A stretch of 64,000 nucleotides of DNA, taken from assembly GCA_029215795.1 (NCBI GenBank), contig JARDYH010000003.1, positions 90,056,609-90,120,608 on the forward strand. The letters are read 5' to 3'. Origin of the DNA: Anniella stebbinsi (Eukaryota > Chordata > Lepidosauria > Squamata > Anniellidae). Numbering within the stretch: the stretch's first letter is position 1; each line of letters starts with the position of its first letter. A model generated the notes under the pieces. The model saw nothing but the letters and a program-made list of their open reading frames with translations, made no database searches and had not been told where the DNA came from. A program made the position numbers and the translations under genes. Of the stretch, positions 45,341-57,129 are shown in pieces.

Positions 45341-45574
45341 GCTATTGCCTTTTAGAAGAGAAAATAGTGTGACTTGTTCTAAAACAGCTTCTTATGTTCC
45401 TTCAAGCTGGCTACATACAAATTAGAGCAAGGGCTACAAAACTATCATCACCAGTTGTTCAATCCACACGCAGACTATGAAATATTAGCCAAGTCTCATG
45501 CTGATATCCTAGAACTCCCGGCCCATCCTACTGAGATGAGGGAGAGAGGCAGGTAGCAGGGATCTCGTTCAATT

Positions 45575-45772
45575 TTGGAGGAGTTCTCGGGGGTCACATT
45601 CCAGTGGTGGGTGGTGCAAAAGGGCAAAATACCAACATGTTTTAGCTTGAAGCTCTTGCTGCCAATAACTAAGCCTTAGAACGTCTTTTAGAATGGGGGA
45701 AACCATGCAAAGGCTGGGAAACTACCAAATGATTGGCGGTCAGGGGAAAGGGGTATTGCCTTCTGAGGACCC
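45575..45772 (+). mobile_element. hAT-type (Charlie-like) MITE fragment
   Basis: Shares CACATTCCAGTGGTGGGTGG, ACATGTTTTAGCTTGAAGC, CTTTTAGAATGGGGG and GGGAAACTACCAAATGATTGG with the copies at 42836 and 52125. Abuts the L2 pseudogene on its right. Confidence 0.55.
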
Positions 45773-45774
45773 CA

Positions 45775-47545
45775 GAAGTGTCGGATTTCACCTGAGATTC
45801 CTCATAGCAGGTGAATCAAGTGAGGTATCCAGAGCACAGGCTTGTCCTGTTTTCTTGGATGAGTTTCAGTTGGTGCAGCTCGAGGATGTTGATAAGGAGC
45901 TTGGACAGGTTCATGCAACCTCCTCCGTATTGGATCCTTGCCCGTCTTGGCTAATAAAAGCTAGCAGGGATGGAACAACTGGCTGGGCCAGGGAAGTGAT
46001 TAATGCCTCTTTGCAAGAGGGAGTGGTCCCAGGCCTCCTGAAAGAGGCGGCAGTGAGACCACTCCTGAAGAAATCTTCCCTAGACCCTGAAAATCTTAAT
46101 AACTACAGGCCAGTAGCAAATGTTCCATTCCTGGACAAGGTCCTTGAGCAGGTGGTTGCGAGCCAGCTCTAGGCACTCTTGGAAGAGACCGATTATTTGG
46201 ATCTATTTCAGTCGGGTTTCAGGCCTGGTTTTGGTACGCCCTGTATGATGACCTATGTCGGGAGAAGGACAGAGGGATTGTGTCTCTGTTGATTCTCCTT
46301 TCAATACCATTGACCATGGAATCCTTCTGGGATGACTGTCTGAGTTGGGAGGTGGAAGCACTGCATTGCAGTGGTTCTGCTCCTATTTGGTGGGTTGGAT
46401 CCAGAAGGTGGTGCTTGGGGGACATTGCTCGGCCCCGTGGATTCTTCGGTATGGGGTTCTGCAGGGGTCAGTCTTGTCCCCCATGCTGTTCAACATCTAA
46501 ATGAAACCGTTGAGTGCACTCAACTGGAGTTTTGGAGTGTGCTGTCATCAGTACACTGATGACATGCAACTCTATTTCTCCTTTTCATCTTCATCAGGTG
46601 AGGCTGTGTGTGCTGAAATGATGCCTGGCTGCAACAATGGACTGGACGAGGGCTAATAAACTGAAACTCAATCCAGACAAGAGTGAGATACTGTTAGTAG
46701 GTGGTTCTGCTGCCCGGATGGAGGGTCTTCAACCTGTTCTGGATGTAGTTGCACTCCCCTTGAAGGAGCAGGTTCATAGCTTGGGGGTTCTCCTCGAACT
46801 ATCTCTATCACTTGAGGCTCAGGTGGCCTCAGTGGCATGGAGTGCCTTCTACCAACTTCATTTGGGGGCCCAGCTATGCCCCTATCTGGACAGGGATAAT
46901 CTGGCTTCAGTTGTCCATGCTCTGGTAACCTTCAAGTTAGATTACTGCAATGCACTCTACGTGGGGCTGCCTTTGAAGACGGTTCGGAAGCTGCAGCTTG
47001 TGCAGAATGCAGCGGCCAGATTGATAACTGGGACCAGAAGGTTCCGAGCCCAATTCAAGGTGCTGGTTTTAACTTATAAAGCCTTACACAGCTTGGGACC
47101 ACAATACCTGATGGAACGCCTTTCCCAACATGAACCTACCCAAACACTACATTCAACATCTAAGGCCCTCCTCCGAGTGCCTACTCCGAGGGAAGCTCGG
47201 AGGTTGGCAACAAGGGAGAGGGCCTTCTCTGTGGTGGCCCCCCAATTGTGGAACGATCTCCCCAACGAGGCCCACCTGGCGCCAACATTGTTATCTTTTC
47301 AGCGCCAGGTCAAGACTTTCCTCTCAAGCATTTAGCAATATCTGATGAGCCTGGGTTTATTTTGTTTTTAGGCTTATAGCTTTTTAAAGTGATTATCGTG
47401 GTTTTAAATGTGTGTGTATATCGTATGTTTTTGCTGTTTTAAGTTTTGTATATTGTTTTTAATTGTTTTAATCTTATGTAAACCGCCCAGACAGCTTCAG
47501 CCATGGGGAGGTATACAAATGTAATAAAATAAAAAAATAAATCAT
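45775..47545 (+). pseudogene. L2-clade LINE reverse transcriptase, 5' truncated and decayed
   Basis: The largest L2 copy. 45775-46172 reads to LLKKSSLDPENLNNYRPVAN and DKVLEQVVASQL, the RT fingers; the frame then breaks. The catalytic box appears as YTDDMQLY at 46552-46575, where Y-A-D-D is usual. 46637-47335 is open and covers thumb and C-terminus: WTRANKLKLNPDKSEILLVG, ALVTFKLDYCNALYVGLPLK and ERAFSVVAPQLWNDLP. The 3' untranslated region follows, ending with ACCGCCCAGACAGCTTCAGC and an A-rich tail at about 47545. The endonuclease domain is absent. Stops and indels in the palm make it inactive. Confidence 0.88.
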
Positions 47546-47549
47546 ACCC

Positions 47550-49835
47550 TTCAAGCATTCTGCAAAGTATTTACATGGAAACGCAAGCAAGGACAAGGCC
47601 ATGCCAAGCAGCCTTGGTCCCAATGTCACGCAAGTCACAGAGTTGCTATCCCTGATGTCAGCAGGGAGCCTTGGTGCATGCAGCTGTACACACAGAGACT
47701 TCAACACAAACAGGAAATCTTCATTATCAGGACTCCATGCCGGCTGAGGAGAAATAGGAGTTGTAAATCCAACACATCTGGAGGGCACAGCTTGGCGAAG
47801 GCCGACTTAGGTCATTCAACTGGCTCAAGGATGAGATCTTATCGGTTTCTGGAATGTAGTCCTTTGGATGTATGCTAGAAGGTAGTTAGCCAGGAAGGAA
47901 CGTCTCAGCCTTGTTCAGGCATTTAGCTTGAAAAGGATGCACAGGTAAGGAGCATGGAGCTGTGGGCGCTGGTCCTCCCCATGCATGTCAAGCCCCACCT
48001 CTCCGTCCCTGGCCTTGACACACACTGAGGGTCTTTGATGGCATGAAGAGTTGAAGGGAACATAAGCCGAGTCCCTCTTCAGGCCTGCCTGCTCAGTGCA
48101 GGGAGGGCAAGCGGGGAGTGAGGGGCCAGCAGGGGACATCCAGGGACGTAGGCAGCAGGGCAGAACTCTGTGCAATGCCTTTTTAACTGCAATCACCTAA
48201 CACAACGAAATGGCATTTCTATGATGTAATTGCATATATTAATGCTACACGTCATGACCCTGTGCAGTGTAAATAATCCACAGTAGGCAACACCCTCATG
48301 TAGTCGCTCATCCCGCTGCAGTCGAAGCCTTCCCAGCTGAGCAACTGTGACACCCAGCTACAAATTGAGTTTTTGAATTTATTTTTTTATTGATTTGTTT
48401 GTTTATTTTTGCCCTCTATCAGAATCCCGTCCTGATATAAGCTGTTCCGTCGCGCTGGGGGCGGGGGCGGGGGGAGGGAGAGACTTTTCTGAGCGTGCAT
48501 TGAATCTGCCTCACCATAATTTCGCTTTTGCTGCTGCAGTCTTTGAATAAAGTTTCTACTGACTTGAACCCTAAAGCGTAACTGCTTTTTCCATGAAAGC
48601 AGGATGTCCACATCAGCACAGATGAGAGTTGCCTGTGCCAATTCCAAACACGTGTAGGTTTGTTTATTTATTTATTTTTCATATTACTCCAGACCTTTTA
48701 AGAAGCCTCCATTTTCTTGCCAGCAGGCATCACATTTGTTTTCATATTGATCTCCTGTAAACAGGGAGCTTTTCTCCTTGTCGCTTTCCATGGCTTCCCA
48801 TTTCACATTCCTCTTTACCAAGCAAAGAGCTTACACTTTCTTTGTCAGGTTCTATCAAATCTCTCCTGATATCGACATCGTTCAAGTAAAGATATCTCAA
48901 GTTAATTTCCACATGTCACGCGCATTGCCTTGGGTACTTTTGAGTAAGGCAATCTGCAAATGTTTAATCATTACACATTTATGTAGTGATGGCTTAGATC
49001 ACCATGAAACTATTTTATGATTTCAGCCTTTCCATAATTAACAACCCAGCTTCCCAAAATTTTCATTCCTCATTTCCAACAACAGGCAACAGTAAACCCT
49101 AAAGATGTTTTGAATCAACCACTGAGAGCTGGTATAGTACAGTCACTAAGGCTGCAATCCTATACCTCCTAGCGTGGAATTAAGCCCCATTAAACTCAAT
49201 GGGATTCACTTCTAAATGGCAATTAGTCTGAAAAGGGTCCACAAGATGACTAACTGGAACTGGGGGCCAATCTACACAGTCCTTTGGAACGTTTTTAAAA
49301 GTATTTTTAAATGTTCCAAATAGGTGCGTTCTAAAACGTCTTAGGCCACATTACTGAGTACTCACGTTACAGGAGAACAGTCTTCCATCTTTAAAGCGGT
49401 GTGTGTGGTCACACACTGTTCTGCCCTGTCTCTTTCATTTTTCAATGAGTTTAGGGCAAGGCATTGTGGGGGTTGTAGTTCAGTTACCCACTTCATTCTT
49501 AGTTCCTCTGTCATTCCCTAGCGAGTATAGGGCTAAGAACTGTGGGTGTTGTAGTTCACTGGTCCACTTCCTCTTTCTTTCTTTCCCACCAATCAACTGC
49601 TAAGCATTTGGGCACCAATAAAGGAAGCACTGCCCCCATGAATCACAAACGGTAAGGAAGGACACATTATTTTACTTAAAACTATTTATTAAAAGTGAAA
49701 CCGTTGTATATAACTGAAGTGAGTTTTAAAAAACCTCAGATATGCAACGTTATAGGGAGTGTGTCATGTGGCCCAAAGAGTTTTCATAACCCTTATAAAA
49801 CGTCAAAAACCTCGTATGTAGATAGTGTTTTAATC
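47550..49835. other. Non-coding, minor repeat traces
   Basis: 47745-47800 carries a palindromic hAT-type arm (AACACATCTGGAGGGCACAG). 49148-49225 is a copy of the GCAATCCTATAC repeat seen at 1465 and 61545. 48445-48485 is G-rich. No gene supported. Confidence 0.35.
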
Positions 49836-49839
49836 ATGT

Positions 49840-50165
49840 CAGAGCTTTATCATCTGTGTTGCCTCCCATTCCATGTCCAATTTAATGCATTGTTTAACTT
49901 TTAACGGGCATAATGGTTTAGGACAATCTTACCTAAAAGATTGCCTTCATCTGTATATTCCTCCTCAGACCTTAAGATCATTTTCAGAGGCCTTGCTCCA
50001 AGTGGGGAGAGTGGCTACTAAGGAGAAGGCCTTCTTAGTGGTGGCACCCTAGCTATGGAATTCTCTCCACAAAGAGCATACCCAAGCAGCTTTTTCATTG
50101 TCTTTCTCACACCAGGTGAAGACCTTTTTATTCACCTAGGTATTTTAAACAACTTGATTTTTTTT
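49840..50165 (+). mobile_element. LINE 3' fragment (L2/CR1 type)
   Basis: Broken frames read LYHLCCLPFHVQFN, then VATKEKAFLVVAP and LWNSLHKEHTQAAF, then VKTFLF, the common C-terminal pattern of L2 and CR1 ORF2. Ends in a T/G run at about 50158-50176. Confidence 0.55.
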
Positions 50166-50891
50166 TGGGGGGGGAAATAAAGATTTTAAAGGCGGAGCTG
50201 TTAATTAAAGAAATAAAAACCAGCATTTTCCTGTTCAATTATTTGTCCTAACTTTTGGACACTGAAGCAAAGTGCTATCAGCCTCAGCCACCTATTTCCT
50301 GCAATATGGGGAGAATAATACTGGCTGTTGTACACATCACAGGGCTGTTGTACACATTACTGAGGAGCATGTGGTGAAGTGATTTGAATGTTCTATAGTG
50401 GTGGTAAGTGTTCCTAATGATTGCTATGCGCACGGGGAAGGCACACTTGGGTGCTGCTGTTGATCTAAACACTGAAAGGCACACTCTGGTGCCACTGTTA
50501 CTGTCCTTTCTTCTTCAAGTGCCCCCCCCCCCAACTACCTGGCAATTTAATTTTATTCTCCTGCATGAAAAGAGCATCTCTCAGGGAACATGGATTCAGA
50601 CTGCACTCCTGTTCAAAGGAGTTAGCACTAATTCCCACACTGTTCCAGAGGAATCCCCAACCCTTCAGAGCAAAGATTTGGAGGGACAAGGGGCTGCCGG
50701 GGGGTGGGGGGAAGGATCAGCAAAAGTCACTTCTGCCCTTTCTCCTGGCAGAAGACCTCCACTGGATCTTCTGCCAGTTCGTTGACAGATGGAGAAGTCT
50801 GGATCCAACTCATGGGGTCTGCAAATTCAGAGCTAGAGTGGTCAAAGGTGGAAGGACCCCAGGCTCACAGCACAATTTCATAAAGTCTTAG

Positions 50892-50916
50892 TACACACAC
50901 ACACACACACACACAC
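50892..50916. repeat. (CA)n microsatellite
   Basis: Twelve CA units. Confidence 0.95.
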
Positions 50917-51232
50917 CACAAACTTAACCACTCTGAGAGATACATTTGGAAATGCCATTTTACTAAAAAAGGGGAAAAAGGGGAAAAAAGATCAAAACCC
51001 TGATTGCCTAATTCAGCAGCCAGCAACTACCTAAAGACCAAACTTGGCGGACGAGTTTAGTGAAATAAACTCAGCACTAAAATAAAATGAATAAAACTAC
51101 CAGAATTCACTATCAAAAAACCTTGACAAACAGGACCTTTCCTGGAGCCTAAAGGATAATTAATAAGACAGATCTCCCTTGGGAGGAAATTTGGAAGGTA
51201 CCAGGGCATAAAGCAGCTAGTTTCCCTCTTAT

Positions 51233-51510
51233 TAGGCTGACCATATGAAAAGGAGGACAGGGCTCATGTAACTTTAACAGTTGTAGAGAAAAGGGAATTT
51301 CAGCGGGTATCATTTGTATGCAATTAGTTCCTGGTGAAATCCCCTCTTCATCACAACAGTTAAAGTTGCAGGGGCCCTGCCTTCTTTTGTATCGGGTCAC
51401 TCTAGTATAGTGCCTGCAACTTTAACTGTTGTGATGAAGAGGGAATTCCCTTTTCTCTACAACTGTTAAAGTTACATGAGCCCTGTCCTCCTTTTTATAT
51501 GGTCAGCCTA
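51233..51510. mobile_element. 278-bp compound palindromic hAT-type MITE
   Basis: Ends TAGGCTGACCATATG and, inverted, TAGGCTGACCATATA, flanked by a perfect 8-bp duplication CCTCTTAT (51225-51232 and 51511-51518). 51233-51413 alone matches the whole single unit at 54207-54378 in reverse orientation; 51414-51510 is a second, inverted partial unit. The outer duplication shows that the compound form moved as one. Confidence 0.85.
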
Positions 51511-51519
51511 CCTCTTATG

Positions 51520-52120
51520 TCACCAGCACTCTGATTCCTGGGTAAAACTGGCAGAATAAGCTGCATGGATCAAGGGTGCACTTGAGCCTGAATAGTGTCA
51601 GCTGCTCTCTGCCACGAATCCAAACCCACCAAGCCCTATTAAAACCCTGACCTCTAAAGCTAGCTTCTAAGTCTGAGCGACGTACGTTTAAGTGAAGCTT
51701 CTGAACAGACTCGTCTTGCCTCGCCCCACTCTTCCTTGTCTACCTGTTCTGCAACCTGATCACCAGCTCATTTCAGACGACATCATCTGCCTTTTCTCCT
51801 GCTACAATGCACGATGTGGCTGTGGAAAAAGATAGAAGCTGCCATGTTGGCATTCTGGACCATTGGCCATGCTGACGGAAAGTGAAGCCCAAAATATATG
51901 GGGGGTACCAGGTAGGGAAATGCTGGACTAGTTCAAGGAGAAGCCGCTTGGAATGACATGTCTCTGGAAAAGTATTAAACACTTTTGCCCAGGCTTTGGT
52001 CAGGAACAGAATGTCAAGACAACATCAAGAAACATTGAATACAAGAAAGATTGAATACTTGTTTGTTTCTTAGTAAGTCAAAATGTGTAGGCTAAAATGC
52101 AAGCTATTTTCATTTGCATA
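51520..52120. other. Non-coding, no feature recognised
   Basis: No gene or repeat family supported. Confidence 0.35.
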
Positions 52121-52124
52121 TGGC

Positions 52125-52592
52125 TAGGCCAAGGGTGGGGAGCTGTTTCGTGATCCATGTCTTGACCGCCCCCCTAGTCTAAAGAAAAAGGCCATCTCCT
52201 CATTCAATGGCTATAACAACTTCAAAGAGAAAGAGGACAATTCTTTCAAGTGAGTCCAAACTGCTGTGGCAGGAAAAGTTTGGATTTCAGAATTCCATTT
52301 CAGAGAAGCTCTTGGGGGCTGCATTCCAGTGGTAGGAGGGGCCAGAGGCAAAAGGGGTGGGGTCAAATGACAAAAAATACCTACATAGATTAGCTTAAAG
52401 CTCGTAACTAAGGCTTTGGGGAGGCATTTCAATCTTTTAGAATGGGAGAAATGTACAAAAGCTAGCAAGCCACCAATTGTGGGGAACGGGGGTGGGACCA
52501 GGGGAAGGGGTCTAACCTTCAGGAAACTCAGGAGGGCTGCATTGGGACCCTCAGAGGGCCAGATTTAGCCTCCAGGCCCAAGGTTCTGCATC
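52125..52592 (+). mobile_element. 468-bp hAT-type (Charlie-like) MITE, longest copy
   Basis: Left end CAAGGGTGGGGAGCTG, right end AAGGTTCTGCATCCCTG, consistent with inverted CAGGGGTGCAGAACC termini. Flanking octamers GGCTAGGC and GTCTAAGT match at 5 of 8. Contains every block shared with the copies at 15125, 18464, 42836 and 45575. Confidence 0.6.
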
Positions 52593-52599
52593 CCTGGTC

Positions 52600-54200
52600 T
52601 AAGTGATGCCATCTACTCACAAGCAGATTTTCAAATTCGTTATGAATTTTAATATTCCGCATCCAAATATTCGATTCCTATATAAATGTTTAGACTGCCA
52701 TCAATTGAAACACATTGGGCTTTTTAAGTGTATTACAAGGACAGTGAGAATTTGATAGATGTTCATTTTTCAGTACTATTCTGGGGCTTTGCCCCTGCTT
52801 TGGTTTCTTGTTAAAAGTTCAGCCAGCCTTCTCTTGTCAAAAATTCAGCTTAGCTTATTCAAAGCAAGCACCAAACTTAATCTTGTTTGCAGGTGGGCTT
52901 CAGAGATCTGACATGTTAGTTAACACCCTGTATGATTTGTCTGATCCATCCACAGTGGTGACTGAAAACATTCATTTTTATACAGAAGCCAGCACCGGGA
53001 GGCTATTCGACTGATGATCTGCCAAGTATCACAAATTTCATTTGCTTTTATTACTACATGGTTGCTATTGCATGCCTAGCAAGAGAACTTATAACTACTA
53101 CTGTGATTTGTAGTTTGTTCCCAGTTAACACTTGTTCATGTTAGTTTTCTAATGGAGATTTAATCAGAATAACAAATAAATAATCAAACAAACAAATAAA
53201 CAATACTGCAACAGCACCTCCCCCCCCCCCCCCAAGCATGTGTGTAGAATTTTTAAGTCATACAAACACCAACAGCTGTCTGGAGATGGTTAAATGAAAA
53301 AAAAAAATGCACCAGGGAATCAAATACAATATATATATAAACTATTTTTTTTCTGATTTTGCATGTGGCTGTGGATTTATTCACTGATCTTTTACCAACG
53401 AATAAGACAAGAATGAAAACCTGTTTTTGCAATGTTGTTTCCTGATTTTGAGAAACAGATTCTCAGAGAAAACACATTTCCAAATTCAAATTTTGGCAAC
53501 TTCCGTTGACACCTTAGTTTATTCTGCATTATTCATCCCTTACATTAAATAAAGCCTCCAGATCATTTCACACAGCCATATTGCACCCTGGGAGTCATTT
53601 ACATATGTAATAACTTCATTACTGTAGTATCATGGTAACTTGTATTTGTGAATGGATCATCACAGGAATAAAACCACAGTTAAAACTTTCACATTGCCTC
53701 AAACTGTAATGCTTTCCTATTCGCCTGCTACTTATCAAGTATACGGCAATCAAGTGATGTATACTAATGTCTGAAACTGCCCATGGTCACACTCCATCAT
53801 GGAATAAGATGGAAGATGGTTTGGTTCTCACTTGCAGGAATTGAAATGCCTTGCCATGAAAGGGTGAAAGTAGGTTGATGCCATTACACTGAACGAAGGC
53901 AAGGAAACAGGTATTGCAGGGATATAGACAGACATGTTCGCATATGTATGACTTATATATGGTGCTCCAAATGCTTGACATGTTTCAAAATGGCTGCCAG
54001 AATTTTTGTATGAGGATTTGGAATTTATACACACTTCAATAGAAAGCCTACACAAGAGCTGCCTGTAACAAAACTACCAAACCCCCCACCAAACATAAAA
54101 GAGAACACAAACCATAGTATACTGATTGTGTGACTTTTCCCCATCACTTCCCATAAACCAAGGTTATATTAACCCAATATAATTCAGATGGGTGCATGCA
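52600..54200. other. Non-coding, no feature recognised
   Basis: A run of 14 C lies at 53220-53233. No gene supported; short minus-strand ORFs at 53787-54055 have no domain. Confidence 0.35.
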
Positions 54201-54206
54201 CTATAC

Positions 54207-54378
54207 TAGAGTGACCATATACAAAAGAAGGCAGGGCCCCTGCAACTTTAACAGTTGTGATGAAGAGGGAATTTCACCAGGAACTAATTGCATACAAATG
54301 ACACTGGCTGAAATTCCCTTTTCTCTACAACTGTTAAAGTTACATGAGCCCTGACCTGGATTTTATCTGGTCACCCTA
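54207..54378. mobile_element. 172-bp hAT-type MITE, single-unit form
   Basis: Termini TAGAGTGACCATAT and, inverted, TAGGGTGACCAGAT. The body matches 51233-51413 in reverse. A flanking octamer duplication is not evident, so it is older or recombined. Confidence 0.7.
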
Positions 54379-54379
54379 C

Positions 54380-55675
54380 TACTGAGCAAACACTGAAAAA
54401 AAACTTTAAGGGTAGGCATATTCCTCCCTCAGACCTTTTGACTGACCTGTGAAGGTCTTGGGTGGAGCCAGTGGTTTCAAGGATTTTAGGGCGGAGCCAG
54501 TCCACTCCCCCTCTCCAGGACTGGCAGAAAAGGTAGGCCTGGTCAAACCCCTGATGAAGGCTCACACCCAAGTGGGGCCCATTGACAAGAGCCTGGTGGA
54601 GCTGTTTCTCTTCTTCACAACAGTAACCTGCTTGCTCACCTGCCTCGCACTCTGGCCCAGACAACAGGGGTGGTCAGCAGGAAGAGCTCGCTGGCTCTCT
54701 GTCTGTCAAGCAAGGAAGTGGTAGCAATGGAAAGAAGATGAGGACAAAGGCGGTGAGAAGCCAGACTCACTGAGGAGGGGGCATATTGAAGGCGACCCAG
54801 ACCTGTCATGATAAAATGGCCATCCACTGAGCTGGGTGTGATTCCAGATGAAATGTTGTTTTGTGCCCAGTGATTTATGGAAACTGGATCTCCAAGGTCA
54901 ATGTAATTCTCTCATATTCATATAACTGACCATGAAAATTGGATAAGCTGTAGTGGAGATACTATGACTTGAGTAGTCAGAACCTATCCATCTTCAGGTG
55001 CTGCACTTGTTCGTTTGCTCACTTTACTAGCTGTGACGAGATTACAGCCAATCAAATACAGTTTACTTTAACAACAAAAAAAACCTCCAAAAGAGCTTGA
55101 GTAGAGCCACACGGGATCAATAATTATCGATTTAAGCAAACGAGAAAGATTAGAAAGATTGTGAAAGGGAAGCCACTGGAGTGAACATATTTGTCAAACC
55201 TAGTAGGTGATGGGAGGGGCAGCGGAAACCAATTCAACTGAGGCTCTTTAGCAGCAGTTACCTATTTTACGAAGCATCCCAGTAGCAACTGTTCTCAGTG
55301 GGAAAAGAATGATGCCTTTCTCCTCGAGGAAAATTGCAAGATATATTTTCCCCTTTCACAGAAGGAAGGGAAAAAACAAATCATTAAGAAAAACTCAAAC
55401 GTCCCCAAGTAAAGCGTAACAAGCTTCAAAGTAAATTTACACTGCAATACCAGCACCTCAACTTTACAATATATAATTTCCCCTTGTTTAAATGTATGGT
55501 GCCCTGAAGCCAAACCTAGAAGTTGATGTTTACAAAACTGAGCCTGATCTGCATAATAATGATAACTCCAGAAAGGCTTTGCAACGCTGTTGGGGGATAG
55601 AGAAACAATTCCTGCAACCTGCACAGAGTTAACAAAAAGAACCAGATGTTGGCTGCTCCAGAGGGGCCAATTGGG
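54380..55675. other. Non-coding, no feature recognised
   Basis: The ORFs 54371-54664 and 55295-55750 (minus) have no recognised domain or splice support. Confidence 0.35.
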
Positions 55676-55677
55676 AA

Positions 55678-55747
55678 GGGGACGTAGCTCAGTAGTAGAG
55701 GACGTGCTTTGCATGCAGGAAATCCAAGCATCAATCCCCGGTACGGC
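55678..55747 (+). mobile_element. tRNA-Ala(TGC)-derived SINE head or pseudogene
   Basis: GGGGACGTAGCTCAGTAGTAG carries a perfect A box TAGCTCAGTAG. The anticodon loop reads CTTTGCATG (TGC). The B box is eroded to GCATCAATCCC. The segment ends with CCCCGGTACGGCC, no CCA. The arm pairing is degraded, so it is not expected to be a working tRNA. Confidence 0.6.
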
Positions 55748-55887
55748 CAACTAAGAATAACCTCAAGCCACAAAGCTAGAAAAGAGCTATTGAACAGCTA
55801 CTACCAATAAGTGTGGTCAGTATTGGAATGGACGGGCAGGGTTATGGTTCAGAATAAGGATAGCTTGGAATATTCATTAAAAATCCC

Positions 55888-56305
55888 TAGGGATGTGTGA
55901 ATAACCAAAATCAAGCTTGCTGACATTCTCCGAATTCCATCTCAAAGCTCATTCTGATTCAAATCCGTTTCAAATTGCGGGCATTGATTCCTCCCCCCCT
56001 TTTTTTGCAGTAAAATCTGTGCATGTTTTCATGCACATTTTTTGCATCAATTGTGCTCATCTTTGAAATATACAAATTCTTCACCCATTGATTAAAGCGT
56101 ATTTGTGCGCATTTTTCAAAAGTACGCATTTTTCAAAACTATGGATTTTTTTTAAAGTACGCATTTTTCAAACGTACACGTGCTGTTGATAAGCGTGGGG
56201 GGGTGGGTGGTTAGTCCGCGAATCACATTGCAAGTTCGGAAATGAACGACAGGTTGGGCCGAGTACATGTGTGGTCCAGAAGGTGCGAACTGGGTAAATC
56301 TTGAT
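55888..56305. mobile_element. hAT-type element fragment with AT-rich internal repeats
   Basis: Left terminus TAGGGATGTGTGAAT, related to 36766 and 25029. Imperfect tandem units of GTACGCATTTTTCAAAA type lie at about 56110-56180. The right terminus was not identified. Confidence 0.45.
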
Positions 56306-56589
56306 CAATTGATCAACTGATCAACTGAAACAAACTGATGAACTGAAACAAGTCAGCCCTTGTCGCAAACCTAGCCAGCCCTTACTGCAAAGCTCACACA
56401 ACATATTCAATTGATCTGAGGGCTAATCAAGTAGGACTCATTCTTAGAAACTTGGTTCCCCTTCATTACAGGCATTAGTGGTTCCCTTTCATTACATAAA
56501 TTAATGCAGGGTCTATCGACCGGCATCCAGGTTTTCAAAGGGCATAATAACTAGCAAGGCTAATGCTGAAAAACTGATCATTTGTGGCT

Positions 56590-57125
56590 GTAATGGAGAT
56601 TAAACTGTATTCAAGAAGTGTATGTTGCCTCCAGTTCTGGGCACCACACTTCCAGAAGGATGCAGACAAGCTGGAGCGGGTTCAGAGGAGGGCAACGAGG
56701 ATGGTCAGGGATCTGGAAACAAAGCCCTATGAGGAGAGACTTAAAGAACTGGGCATGTTTAACCTGAAGAAGAGAAGACTGAGGGGAGATATGAGAGCAC
56801 TCTTCAAATACTTGAAAGGTTGTCACACAGAGGAGGGCCAGGATCTCTTCTCGATCTTCCCAGAGTACAGGACGCGGAATAATGGGCTCAAGTTACAGGA
56901 ATCCAGATTCCAATTGGACATCAGGAAAAACTTCCTGACTGTTAGAGCAGTAAGACAATGGAACCAATTACCTAGGGAGGTCGTGGGCTCCTAGGGAGGC
57001 ATTCAAGAGTCAGCTGGACAACCATCTGTCAGGGATGCTTTAAGGTAGATTCCTGCATTGAGCAGGGGGTTGGACTCGATGGCCTTATAGGCCCCTTCCA
57101 ACTCTACTATTCTATGAGTCTATGT
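56590..57125 (+). mobile_element. CR1 LINE 3' end
   Basis: Open to 56994 and encoding the CR1 ORF2 C-terminus: [54 protein letters not shown]. The 3' untranslated region reads GGGGGTTGGACTCGATGGCC and ends ATTCTATGAGTCTATG, the octamer-type tail of CR1. 5' truncated, no RT domain. Confidence 0.9.
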
Positions 57126-57129
57126 TCAG

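Noticed and set aside
45775..47335. Functional reverse transcriptase gene
   Set aside because: No endonuclease domain, several stops and indels in the palm, and YTDD where YADD is usual; it is a dead L2 copy.
56584..56994. Host gene of 136 codons
   Set aside because: The protein is the CR1 ORF2 C-terminus and is followed by the CR1 octamer tail.
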